A stretch of DNA of 8,164 bases from Akkermansiaceae bacterium. GTDB taxonomy: Bacteria; Verrucomicrobiota; Verrucomicrobiia; Verrucomicrobiales; Akkermansiaceae. The position numbers were made by a program, and so were the translations under genes. The notes under the pieces were generated by a model. It had not been told where the DNA came from, did not search any database, and was given only the letters and a program-made list of their open reading frames with translations. The DNA lies in NCBI GenBank assembly GCA_025457805.1, contig JALOTR010000091.1, positions 1 to 8,164 on the forward strand, in the 5' to 3' direction. Positions 1-7,124 of this stretch are shown here, piece by piece. Position 1 is the first letter of the stretch; every line of letters begins with the position of its first letter.

Positions 1-1
1 C

Positions 2-253
2 AGCCGAGGCGACTTCCGTTTCCAATCCGCACTCACTGCCATGACCGCCGCTGTGGTGGGAGTGATCCTCAACCTTGCGGTGTGGTTTGCATGGCATGTG
101 GTGGTTCCTGAAACCGGCCGACCCGATTATTTGCCGCTCGGTTTGGCGGCGCTGTTCCTTTTTCTCATGGTCAAACGGGGATGGAGCGTCATGGCCATCG
201 TGGGAATCGGAGCGGGCATCGGCGGGTTGCTGCATTTCGGCGGCTTCCACTGA
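2..253 (+). CDS. chrA: Chromate transporter (CHR) family permease, C-terminal fragment
   Basis: This is the last 83 residues of a gene whose 5' end lies outside the window; the frame is open from base 2 to the TGA at 251-253. The fragment starts with SRGDFRFQSALTAMTAAVVG and continues with VILNLAVWFAWHVV. An ALTAxTAAVVGVILNLAVWFA-like segment is typical of the C-terminal half of CHR-family permeases (ChrA, inner membrane, proton-linked chromate efflux). Two hydrophobic membrane-spanning segments are visible, roughly fragment residues 13-34 and 48-80, joined by a short polar loop. The ATG at 41 is internal to the conserved segment and is unlikely to be the true start. The gene runs in the same direction as the acyltransferase operon, but an 84-nt gap separates them and no functional link is evident. 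The family call is from remembered similarity. The substrate could be something other than chromate, since many CHR homologues are untested. Confidence 0.75.
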   Translation, partial: SRGDFRFQSALTAMTAAVVGVILNLAVWFAWHVVVPETGRPDYLPLGLAALFLFLMVKRGWSVMAIVGIGAGIGGLLHFGGFH

Positions 254-337
254 TCGGTATGGGTCTTGCATGCGGGTGCCGGAACCGTTACCCAAGGCCC
301 CACGTTCGCGTCCATGGGCCGGGCGCGCGGACTCCCC
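254..337 (+). other. Spacer between the CHR gene and the acyltransferase operon
   Basis: This 84-nt gap is where a promoter for the three-gene operon would be expected if it is separate from the upstream gene. I see no convincing -35/-10 pair and no purine-rich ribosome-binding site before ATG 338. The interrupted inverted repeat GGGT...ACCC (274-293) encloses CGG-AA-CCG but has no following T-run, so it is not a convincing terminator. In-frame TTG 266 and ATG 314 could extend the acyltransferase into this gap. Confidence 0.3.
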
Positions 338-1582
338 ATGAGCAGCAACGGCAAAACCCCATCCAAGATTCTCAAGTGGCGGCTCGAATGCCTGGGCCAC
401 TCGTTGGTGGAGGGCATGGCCGGTTGCCTGCCGGGCCCCGCCGTCTATCGGATCGGCGAAATGCTCGGCAGCCTCGCTTGCTCCCTCATGCCGCAGCGCA
501 GGAAAACTGTCATGCGCAACCTGCGGATCGCCTTCGCTGGCGAGAAGGATTCCAGCGAGTTGCATGAGATGATGAAACAAACCTTCCGCCGCAGTGGTGG
601 AAACCTGATTTCCGCCGCCCATACCTCGCGCCTCAGTCCGGCCGACCTTGCGGAGGTGATGACGATTCAAAACTTCCAGCTTCTGCTCGATGTGTTAGCG
701 GAGGGCAAAGGCGTGGTCCTGCTTTTGTCGCACATGGGAAACTGGGAAGTGCTCAGCCGCATGATCCACTTGTTTCCGAAAGGAGCGAAGACCGGCGCGT
801 TTTACCGTCCACTCAACAACCCACTGCTCGACGAACGTGTGCTCGCCCGCAGGCAGGCGGATGGCACGCGGATGTTTTCAAAACGGGACAATCCGCTCCA
901 CGTCGCCGCATTTCTGCGCGAGGGAGGCATTGTCGGCATCCTTGCCGATCAACGCGTGGGGCCGAAGGGTGAGCTGACCGAATTCTTTGGCCGCATCACC
1001 CGGGCGAGCCCCTTGCCCGCATTGCTGGCGCGGCGCGCCAAGGCCACCGTGTTATCGCTTGCGGTCACCACGGATCGTCCCGGTCATTGGACGGCCACCT
1101 TCATGCCGGTGGATGCTCCGCAACACACGGCGCATTGCATGGTGGCATTGGAAAAGGCGATGAAGTCCGGCCCCTTGGATGTGTTTTGGTTGCAGGAGCG
1201 GTGGAAGGTCTATCTCGGGAAAAATCTAACAGTCCGGCAATGGCTGGGTGAGGATACCCTCAAAGGCGGCAAAGCCCATCGAGCCTTGATCTGGCTCGTG
1301 GATGCCCCGGCGTCATGGGTTTTGCCAGCGGATTGGCAACATCCGGATGTGTGTTATGAAATCGCACTTGCGGAAAATCAATCCATTCCGGAACCGTGGA
1401 GCCATGATGCCATCATCCACCGGGTGCCAAGGGGAGATGGCTTATATCAAATGAAGCAGGCGATTTTGAAAATCGATTCCTCCGCTGCCCTGCCCTTGGA
1501 TTTCATCCTCGCCCCTCATGGGGGTGCCGCCCTTGCCAAGGTGGCGAAACTCGAAACCATCCCGCTCGTCCATCTGTCATGA
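338..1582 (+). CDS. LpxL-like lipid A/lysophospholipid acyltransferase with C-terminal extension
   Basis: This is a 414-residue protein of the lipid A biosynthesis acyltransferase (LpxL/LpxM/HtrB) family, which transfers an acyl chain from acyl-ACP to a lipid A precursor or similar lipid at the inner membrane. The catalytic HX4E motif is HMGNWE at residues 132-137. Other family landmarks are FYRPLNNPLLDE (155-166), the GGIVGILADQ segment (196-205) and EFFGR (215-219). A hydrophobic stretch around 29-52 may be membrane-associated. E. coli LpxL is about 306 residues; here the catalytic domain appears to end near 300-305, so about 110 residues are extra. These contain β-strand-like pieces (RALIWLV at 315-321; LDFILAPHGGAALA at 387-400) suggestive of part of a GT9-like Rossmann fold, but this is uncertain. 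ATG 338 was chosen because family N-termini begin shortly before the KWRLE-like segment; in-frame ATG 314 and TTG 266 are possible. No clear ribosome-binding site precedes any of them. The gene overlaps the next one by ATGA. Confidence 0.85.
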   Translation: MSSNGKTPSKILKWRLECLGHSLVEGMAGCLPGPAVYRIGEMLGSLACSLMPQRRKTVMRNLRIAFAGEKDSSELHEMMKQTFRRSGGNLISAAHTSRLSPADLAEVMTIQNFQLLLDVLAEGKGVVLLLSHMGNWEVLSRMIHLFPKGAKTGAFYRPLNNPLLDERVLARRQADGTRMFSKRDNPLHVAAFLREGGIVGILADQRVGPKGELTEFFGRITRASPLPALLARRAKATVLSLAVTTDRPGHWTATFMPVDAPQHTAHCMVALEKAMKSGPLDVFWLQERWKVYLGKNLTVRQWLGEDTLKGGKAHRALIWLVDAPASWVLPADWQHPDVCYEIALAENQSIPEPWSHDAIIHRVPRGDGLYQMKQAILKIDSSAALPLDFILAPHGGAALAKVAKLETIPLVHLS

Positions 1583-2685
1583 AAGTGGTGCAGATCCTTC
1601 CTGAACTCAACTCCGGCGGCGTGGAGCGTGGCACCCTGGAAGTGGCCGCCCACCTCGTCCGCCAAGGCCATGAGGCGATTGTGATATCCCATGGTGGCAG
1701 ATTGGTGGAAAAGCTTGAAATCAGCGGCGCGCGCCACTTCGCGATGCCCGTTCACCGCAAAAGCATCACGACCTTGAGATATGTGCGTGCCTTGCGGAGT
1801 CTCCTCACCGAATTGAATCCCGATATCGTCCACGTGCGGTCGAGGGTTCCGGCTTGGATCGCGTGGTTGGCATGGCGTCGCATGGATCCCGCGAAACGTC
1901 CGCGCTTTGTTTCCACGGTGCATGGTTTTTATTCGGTGAATGCTTATTCCAAGATCATGACCCGTGGTGAAAGGGTGATCGCCGTTTCCAACAGCGTGCG
2001 GGATTATATCATCAAAAACTATCCCGCGACTGCTCAGGATCACATCCGCGTGATCCATCGCGGTGCCTCGCCACAGGAGTTTCCGCGAGGCCATCGTCCG
2101 GAAGAAGGGTGGTTGACAGAGTGGCGGCGGAATCATCCGCAGTTGGAAGGGAAGAAAATCCTGCTTCTGCCCGGACGCATCACCCGTTGGAAGGGACATG
2201 ATCATTTCATCGAACTCATCGCCCAACTCCGCAAGCGCGGACTTGCCGTGCATGGGCTGGTGCTCGGCGAGACCCATCCGCGCAAGCAGGCTTATGCCGT
2301 GGAACTCAAGGCGCGTTGCGCAGAGATGGGAGTGGCGGAAGATATCACATTCCTTGGTCATCGCAGCGATGTGCGCGATGTCATGGCAGTGGCGGATGTC
2401 GTGTTTTCGCTTTCGCTCGAGCCCGAAGCCTTCGGCCGCGTGTCTTTGGAAGCTGCATCGCTGGGACGACCCGTCATCGGCTACGCCCACGGCGGCGTGG
2501 CGGAGCAGTTGGAAGTTTTATATCCGCAAGGGCTGGTCCCTGTGGGGGATGTTCCGCAGCTTGTAGAAACCACCATCGCCGTGTTGCAGCATCCGGGCGA
2601 GCCTGCGGAAGTAAGGCCTCCATTTACCTTGGAAGCGATGTGCCAGGCGACCGAAGCGGTCTATCAGGAACTCCTCCGGCCATGA
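1579..2685 (+). CDS. Glycosyltransferase family 4 (GT-B fold)
   Basis: This is a 368-residue retaining glycosyltransferase of the GT4/WaaG-like group, which transfers a sugar from a nucleotide donor to a growing lipid-linked or surface glycan on the cytoplasmic side of the inner membrane. The N-terminal Rossmann half begins MKVVQILPELNSGGVERGTL, with the glycine-rich GGVER (13-17) typical of the family. VSTVHGF (111-117) and RVIAVSNSV (132-140) are the usual first-domain landmarks. The second half starts at KKILLLPGRITRWKGHD (192-207), which holds the phosphate-contacting R and K. It then shows ITFLGHRSDV (256-265) and the EX7E donor-binding motif EPEAFGRVSLE, with E283 and E291. The length is normal. 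Its ATG overlaps the acyltransferase stop (ATGA), and its own stop overlaps the next start the same way, so translation of the three genes is probably coupled. Donor and acceptor cannot be read from the sequence. The context suggests the lipid A core or a related glycolipid. Confidence 0.92.
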   Translation: MKVVQILPELNSGGVERGTLEVAAHLVRQGHEAIVISHGGRLVEKLEISGARHFAMPVHRKSITTLRYVRALRSLLTELNPDIVHVRSRVPAWIAWLAWRRMDPAKRPRFVSTVHGFYSVNAYSKIMTRGERVIAVSNSVRDYIIKNYPATAQDHIRVIHRGASPQEFPRGHRPEEGWLTEWRRNHPQLEGKKILLLPGRITRWKGHDHFIELIAQLRKRGLAVHGLVLGETHPRKQAYAVELKARCAEMGVAEDITFLGHRSDVRDVMAVADVVFSLSLEPEAFGRVSLEAASLGRPVIGYAHGGVAEQLEVLYPQGLVPVGDVPQLVETTIAVLQHPGEPAEVRPPFTLEAMCQATEAVYQELLRP

Positions 2686-3707
2686 AAATCTGGACTCTTG
2701 ATGATGGCATACCCGGGCACTGGTCGATGACGGCCGGTTTGGTGAAATTGATCCGCAAGCACCGGGATGTGGAAGAAACCCGCATCGAGGTGGATTGGCG
2801 CTGGGGCGGAGCGAGGCAGGCGTTTCAACGATTGGAGCGCATGGGAATCCGCATGCCGGGCCCCCTGCTCAAGGCGGCGGTGAAATTCAATCCCGTTCCA
2901 AGTGATAAGCCGGATCTAATCATCTCGCGCGGCGGTGCCACATTGTATGCAAATTCATGGCTCGCCCGTGATTGCGGATGTCCGAATATCTTCATCGGCA
3001 CCGTGAGAAAACTGCCCGCCCGTTTTTTCAGTGCGGTGATCCTCTATCAGGACGATCATCATCCAGCGCCTTATGTGGCGATGCCGCTTTTTCCCACGCG
3101 CATTGAACCTTCATCGCTTGCGGGAAGCGCAGCGGCATTTCCATGGAGCCATGAGCAAGCACCAACCGGAACCGCCGCGATGTTTCTCGGTGGCGATGGT
3201 TCCGGTTATGTGTGGGAGATGGCCGATTGGCAGCAGCTCGCTACCGGCATGCGCCTCATGCATGAATCCTCCGGAGTCCGTTGGTGCGTCACCAGTTCGA
3301 GGAGGACTCCGGCGGAAGTTGAGAAGTTGTTAGATAAGGAATTGCCAGCGGGTGCCATTGCAGAATCCTGCTGGTGGCACGCGGGCGACCGTCGTCCATC
3401 CGTAGATGCATTCCTCGGCGTGGCGGAGCAAGCGTTCTGCACGGAGGACAGCATGTCCATGCTCGAAGAATGCATTGCCAGCGGCAGGCCGACGGTTTCG
3501 CTGGGTTTGAGTTCGGCCAAACCCAATGGGTTTTTCCGCGAATATCTCCAACAGCGCGTGAACTCGCGGCGTTTGAGAAGATTGGATGTGAGCGCATTCG
3601 CGAATGGTCTGGCCTATCCGGTGACCTGCGATGGTGGATGGAATCCTGTGGGCCCTTCGGCAATGTCGGAAAGTGCGGCCCGCTTGTTAGATCAACTCGG
3701 GCTTTGA
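2682..3707 (+). CDS. ELM1-family (Mito_fiss_Elm1, GT-B-like) protein
   Basis: This 341-residue protein matches the 'mitochondrial fission ELM1' family, found in plants and many Gram-negative bacteria and thought to have a GT-B glycosyltransferase-like fold. Visible landmarks are the N-terminal IWTLDDGIPGHWSMTAGL (3-20) and PDLIISRGGAT (77-87). A conserved middle stretch, NIFIGTVRK, lies at 102-110, and FLGGDGSGYVW at 168-178 opens the second domain. These are followed by VTSSRRTP (203-210) and FCTEDSMSMLEECIASGRP (252-270), the counterpart of the donor-site loop of GT-B enzymes. There is no signal peptide or membrane segment, so it is probably cytoplasmic or peripheral. The start is fixed by the ATGA overlap with the glycosyltransferase gene; a weak AGGA lies about 12 nt upstream. 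Its place in an operon with an acyltransferase and a GT4 argues for a sugar-transfer role in outer-membrane lipid synthesis rather than anything to do with organelle fission. The family assignment is fairly secure; the reaction is unknown. Confidence 0.8.
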   Translation: MKIWTLDDGIPGHWSMTAGLVKLIRKHRDVEETRIEVDWRWGGARQAFQRLERMGIRMPGPLLKAAVKFNPVPSDKPDLIISRGGATLYANSWLARDCGCPNIFIGTVRKLPARFFSAVILYQDDHHPAPYVAMPLFPTRIEPSSLAGSAAAFPWSHEQAPTGTAAMFLGGDGSGYVWEMADWQQLATGMRLMHESSGVRWCVTSSRRTPAEVEKLLDKELPAGAIAESCWWHAGDRRPSVDAFLGVAEQAFCTEDSMSMLEECIASGRPTVSLGLSSAKPNGFFREYLQQRVNSRRLRRLDVSAFANGLAYPVTCDGGWNPVGPSAMSESAARLLDQLGL

Positions 3708-3712
3708 AGCAC

Positions 3713-4942
3713 TTACTCCTCCGGCATGATCAACTTGGAGGCGTTTGCCTTGAGATCGGTTAGAATCGATTCGATCCACGCGATCTCTTCCTTGCGTTCC
3801 GCACGATAGCGTTGGAATCCGGCATCCCGATCCGCGAGATGCGCATTGAGCGTCGCGGGTGTCAACAAGGTGCCATAAGCTGCTGGTGCCGCTTCCACTT
3901 GCTGAGGGGCGGTGATGGCATCGAGGATGAGATTTCCGATCGTGGGTCCGGCGTGGGTGACATCGCGCCAATCGATCATTTTTCCGCCGTAGTCGGCTGG
4001 AATCGGTTCGCAGTTGCGCGGGTGGAAATCATCAAAATCCCACACAGCGGCAGCCGCAGCTTGTGGGTGAGCGGCATTGTCTTCGGCCACGAGTTTGGTG
4101 AGAAATTCCCGCTCCGCGCGGAAGCCGGGATCGATGTCTTCTGCCAGATAGAGCGCGGCATTGAAACTCGCATGATTGGGCGGCAGCACGATGATGAGAC
4201 GTGCGTTTTCCTTGCGTGAAAGTTTAAGAATGTCGCGAACCATCGCCGCCTTTTGCGGGTTGATGCGCTCGGTGGCGGTGCTGCGGTTTCTGGAAAGGCC
4301 GAATGCCTGGGCGAGCGATTTTTTCTCCGCATCCTTGCGTGGATCGATGGGATGATTGAGCACCCAGTGGCCATTGGGAATGTGCTCGCTCGGGATGTCC
4401 CGCGCCGCGCGGGTGATCACGAGGAAGGAATTCTTCAACATCGTGAGGCCGAAGTAATACTGAAGCTCACGATCCAAGCGCGATCCAGTCCGGGAAAGTG
4501 GCGAGGAATAAAAGTCGGTCTTGGCCACGCGCACGGGTTCCGCAAGATCGATGAGATCGATGCCGAAGATGATCAGATCGAGTTTCTCATGCTCGCAGGC
4601 ATAACGCAGCATCTCGACATTTTCTGTTAGTTTCCCAGCCGAGAGCGAGAGATTGGCCGTGCGTGTTCCTGCGAGGCTCGGGTGGTCCGGATTGATGCCG
4701 ATGTCCATGCGCGAGGAGCCGAAGACTGCCCCTTGCCAATCCGCCGAGCGCACGAGACCTGCTTTCGCGGTGCGTTCGTAGTGCTCGACGACGCGGTAAG
4801 GTTCCAATGAATCGACTGACCAGGGCAGGGGAGTGACGCGCAGCGGATTGACCACCGTGTTGATCGCGGCCGCCAGCAGCAGGACCACGATCACGGGACC
4901 GAGCAGCCAGCGCACATAAGATTGGACGGGTGAGCGTTTCAT
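3713..4942 (-). CDS. SGNH/AlgJ-like membrane-anchored partner of the MBOAT O-acyltransferase
   Basis: This is a 409-residue protein with one N-terminal transmembrane anchor (about 12-30, after the positively charged MKRSPVQSYVR) and a predicted periplasmic domain. The domain has SGNH/DltD-like features: a strand followed by FGSSRMDIGI, with G75-S76-S77-R78 in the nucleophile position; LIIFGIDLIDL (124-134); LIIVLPPNHASF (249-260); and DVTH at 327-330 as the likely Asp-x-x-His catalytic pair. About 75 residues follow, ending in a charged, probably helical tail (369-405). In alginate, cellulose and teichoic-acid acylation systems such a protein (AlgJ/AlgX, DltD class) finishes the transfer of an acyl group delivered by an MBOAT channel protein. 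Its start overlaps the MBOAT stop codon by one base (TGATG), supporting translational coupling and a shared function. The general class is well supported by motif and context. The exact family, acyl group and acceptor are not. Confidence 0.75.
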   Translation of the reverse strand: MKRSPVQSYVRWLLGPVIVVLLLAAAINTVVNPLRVTPLPWSVDSLEPYRVVEHYERTAKAGLVRSADWQGAVFGSSRMDIGINPDHPSLAGTRTANLSLSAGKLTENVEMLRYACEHEKLDLIIFGIDLIDLAEPVRVAKTDFYSSPLSRTGSRLDRELQYYFGLTMLKNSFLVITRAARDIPSEHIPNGHWVLNHPIDPRKDAEKKSLAQAFGLSRNRSTATERINPQKAAMVRDILKLSRKENARLIIVLPPNHASFNAALYLAEDIDPGFRAEREFLTKLVAEDNAAHPQAAAAAVWDFDDFHPRNCEPIPADYGGKMIDWRDVTHAGPTIGNLILDAITAPQQVEAAPAAYGTLLTPATLNAHLADRDAGFQRYRAERKEEIAWIESILTDLKANASKLIMPEE

Positions 4943-6480
4943 CAGAACTGGAAGTAGATGAACTCGGAAACTTTGTTGAACTCGAAGCCGACGACAATCA
5001 GCAGCACGAGCGTGAAGGCAAGCCACAGTCGCGTGGGCCGCCATTGCCAGCGGCGGCGCGGGCCGGTCGGCTTGTCGGATGGAATCGCCCAACCAAAGGT
5101 GGGAATGTAGCGGGAGAGAAATTGCTGCGTGTTGGGGAACCACAGCGCGACGATCAGGACCGGCACCCAGCGCAATGCTTTGGACAAGCCGGTCACGCGC
5201 TCACCGGAGCTCGGCCACGAATCGAAGCCATGGAAACCAAACATCGCTCCCCAGATGTTTTGCACCGCCTTCATCGCGCCGGCCGGATTGGAAAGCTCGA
5301 TGGTGCCCGCGCGGAAGGGGACCCACAGTGCCACCACCGCGAGCAGGGTGATGGTGACGGCAAGTGGCTTGGGCAGGGCTGCGAGGGCAAAGCGTTTGCG
5401 CAGTGAGTTCCATGTGTGATTGATGATGAGCAAAAGCCCGTGCGCTCCACCCCAGAGGATGAAACTCAGGCCCGCACCGTGCCACAGTCCGCCGAGCAGC
5501 ATGGTCACGAGCAGATTTCCATGTCGTCCCAGCCAGCCGCCGCGGTTGCCGCCGAGGGCGATGTAAAGGTAATCGCGCAGGAATCGGGAAAGCGTGATGT
5601 GCCAACGCCGCCAGAAGTCGATGATGGACGCGGCCTTGTAGGGTGAGGCGAAGTTTTCCGGAATGCGCACGCCAAACAATCGCGCCGCGCCGATCGCCAT
5701 GTCCGAGTAACCGGAGAAATCAAAGTATAACTGCAGCGCATATAAAAACGCCGCGCACCAGCCTTCGACAAAAGTCAGCTCGCGATGGGTCACTGCCGCG
5801 AAGTCGAAGAACTTGGAAGCATCCCGCGCCAGCATGTCGGCGATGACGACTTTCTTGAAAAGCCCGATGGCCAACATCGTCAATCCCACCGCGAAATCCG
5901 CCGAACGTGCGCGCGGATGTTTGCGGAACTGCGGCATCATCTCCGCATGGTGGACGATGGGTCCGGCCACCAATTGCGGGAAAAACATCACAAACAGGAA
6001 ATAATCACGAAATGATATATCCGAGACCTTGCCCTGTCTCACATCGATGAGGAATGCGATTTTCTGGAAGGTGTAAAAGGATATGCCCAGCGGCAGGATC
6101 ACATCCGGCAGGGTGATGGGCCCCACGCCGGCATCCATCGCAAGCCTCGCAAAAAACAGGCTGTATTTGAACCATCCGATCAATGCGACGTTCGCCGCAA
6201 TCGCAGTGCCTAACAGAATTTTCTGTGCATTGTCATTTCCCCTCAGCCGGATGAGGCCTTGGGCGATGAGATAATTTCCCGTGATGGAGCCGAGGATCAA
6301 TGTGAGGGGCCAGGGCGTCCACGAGCCATCGGGATTGGCATTCCACGAGGCATAGTAGAGCAGCGACATGAACGCGAGGAACATGGCCGCCAGCCCGCCT
6401 CGCACTGCTCCCAGCCATCGATAGCCGAGCACCGCGCAGGGCAGGAAGATCAGCAGGAAGACGTAAGAGTTGAACAACAT
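4942..6480 (-). CDS. MBOAT family O-acyltransferase (AlgI-like)
   Basis: This is a 512-residue polytopic inner-membrane protein with about ten or more hydrophobic segments. It is a textbook AlgI/PatA/DltB-type MBOAT: the N-terminus MLFNSYVFLLIFLP is characteristic. The signature motifs follow: LGISFYTFQKIAFLIDV (131-147), LYFDFSGYSDMAIG (251-264) and FWRRWHITLSRFLRDYLYI (289-307) leading into ALGGNRGG. LLGGLWHGA (328-336) carries the invariant catalytic His334, and His347 in GGAHG is the second conserved histidine. Such proteins pass an acyl group, usually acetyl, across the membrane to a periplasmic partner that esterifies a polysaccharide. The partner here is evidently the overlapping SGNH-like gene. 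Length is normal for AlgI homologues (about 470-520). No clear Shine-Dalgarno sequence precedes the start; 26 nt separate it from the methyltransferase stop, so it is probably in the same transcript. The symbol algI is not assigned because nothing ties it to alginate. Confidence 0.95.
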   Translation of the reverse strand: MLFNSYVFLLIFLPCAVLGYRWLGAVRGGLAAMFLAFMSLLYYASWNANPDGSWTPWPLTLILGSITGNYLIAQGLIRLRGNDNAQKILLGTAIAANVALIGWFKYSLFFARLAMDAGVGPITLPDVILPLGISFYTFQKIAFLIDVRQGKVSDISFRDYFLFVMFFPQLVAGPIVHHAEMMPQFRKHPRARSADFAVGLTMLAIGLFKKVVIADMLARDASKFFDFAAVTHRELTFVEGWCAAFLYALQLYFDFSGYSDMAIGAARLFGVRIPENFASPYKAASIIDFWRRWHITLSRFLRDYLYIALGGNRGGWLGRHGNLLVTMLLGGLWHGAGLSFILWGGAHGLLLIINHTWNSLRKRFALAALPKPLAVTITLLAVVALWVPFRAGTIELSNPAGAMKAVQNIWGAMFGFHGFDSWPSSGERVTGLSKALRWVPVLIVALWFPNTQQFLSRYIPTFGWAIPSDKPTGPRRRWQWRPTRLWLAFTLVLLIVVGFEFNKVSEFIYFQF

Positions 6481-6506
6481 GCCGGTTCTGCGCGGGAAGC
6501 GATGCC

Positions 6507-7124
6507 TCAGCGGTTGCCGAATACGATGCGGCCGAGCAAAGTCTTGGTGGCGCGGCGCTTGTAGAGGAAATGTTCATCCACCAGCTCGATGAGCCCGGTC
6601 ACGCGCGAGGGCCAGGTGATGATGAGCGCGGAGTTTCTGCGGGAGGCTTTGAGGAGCTGGGCCTCGGGGAAAAATTTGCGGATGCGCTCCACCCACACTT
6701 CGCCGGGAAACACGCTGCAATGCGCATTCTGCCCGTTTGGCAGGATTTCCTTGGCCGGCGATGTGGCGATGCTGAAAAACGCATGCTTGCCCAGGCTCGC
6801 GATGTGCGCCAGCAGCGGATCGATGTCCGGACCGGGGATGTGTTCCAGCACGTCGGTGTTGATGATGAGGTCGGCCTGGGTTTCCGGAGTTTTGCTCAAC
6901 TCGGGAATCGCCGGATCATAGCGCAGGTATTGGGCATCGAAGAAATCGACCGATCCTGTTAGATTGGTTTGGCCGCAGCCATAGTCGAGCACCACCTTGG
7001 GCCGCAGTTCGAGGATGGCGATCTGCAAGTGCGCGGCAAACTTGTTGCCGGAGACGCCATAGCGCTTCGACTCATGAATGGCGGCGTATTGCTTGATGTG
7101 CTCGGGAGACGTGATGTCGGACAT
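6507..7124 (-). CDS. Class I SAM-dependent methyltransferase
   Basis: This is a 205-residue soluble protein with the Rossmann methyltransferase signature: motif I VVLDYGCGQ (44-52) binds S-adenosylmethionine, YDPAIPE (69-75) supplies the acidic residue at the end of the second strand, and the motif IV-like DLIINTDVLEHIPGPD (85-100) follows. The later stretch KEILPNGQNAHCSVFPGEVW (125-144) resembles the LPxGxNAH...W segment seen in methyltransferases of glycan clusters and probably shapes the acceptor site. The start at 7124 (MSDITSPEHI) was chosen because the preceding 13 in-frame residues back to ATG 7163 are not methyltransferase-like; neither start has a good ribosome-binding site. It lies 26 nt upstream of the MBOAT gene and 77 nt downstream of the FkbM gene, all on one strand, which suggests a surface-glycan substrate. 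The acceptor is unknown. Confidence 0.85.
   Translation of the reverse strand: MSDITSPEHIKQYAAIHESKRYGVSGNKFAAHLQIAILELRPKVVLDYGCGQTNLTGSVDFFDAQYLRYDPAIPELSKTPETQADLIINTDVLEHIPGPDIDPLLAHIASLGKHAFFSIATSPAKEILPNGQNAHCSVFPGEVWVERIRKFFPEAQLLKASRRNSALIITWPSRVTGLIELVDEHFLYKRRATKTLLGRIVFGNR

Larger units (their letters stand above)
693..6962. repeat. Dispersed hexamer TGTTAG/CTAACA (7 copies)
   Basis: Exact copies lie at 693-698, 3328-3333, 3685-3690, 4625-4630 and 6957-6962 (TGTTAG on the plus strand) and at 1226-1231 and 6210-6215 (CTAACA on the plus strand). The copies at 1226, 3328, 3685 and 6957 extend to the octamer TGTTAGAT. All lie inside genes and fall in different reading frames: as a TTA codon after TG in GTG TTA G, TTG TTA G and CTG TTA G, or as CTA ACA. 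At about 60 % GC, only around two to three copies would be expected by chance. A near-match, GGTTAG, is at 3758. The function is unknown; it may reflect codon-context bias or a genomic signal word. Confidence 0.35.

Noticed and set aside
274..293. Inverted repeat GGGT...ACCC with inner CGG/CCG after the CHR gene, considered as a terminator
   Set aside because: The stem is short and interrupted and lacks a T-run in either direction.
1516..2490. A 324-codon minus-strand open frame opposite the GT4 gene
   Set aside because: It lies wholly antisense to a gene with clear GT4 motifs; its translation is rich in His, Met and Arg without any recognisable domain. Long antisense frames are common in GC-rich genes.
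2493..3430. A 15-nt exact repeat, CGGCGTGGCGGAGCA, at 2493-2507 and 3416-3430
   Set aside because: Both copies encode the same short peptide GVAEQ in two GT-B-like proteins using common GC-rich codons. With only two copies and no flanking similarity, coincidence or weak fold-level resemblance is enough.
4545..4580. A cluster of four GATC sites within about 30 nt
   Set aside because: It follows from a run of Ile-Asp and Leu-Asp codons (LDLIIFGIDLIDL) in the SGNH-like gene. Nothing else there resembles an origin or a methylation-controlled switch.
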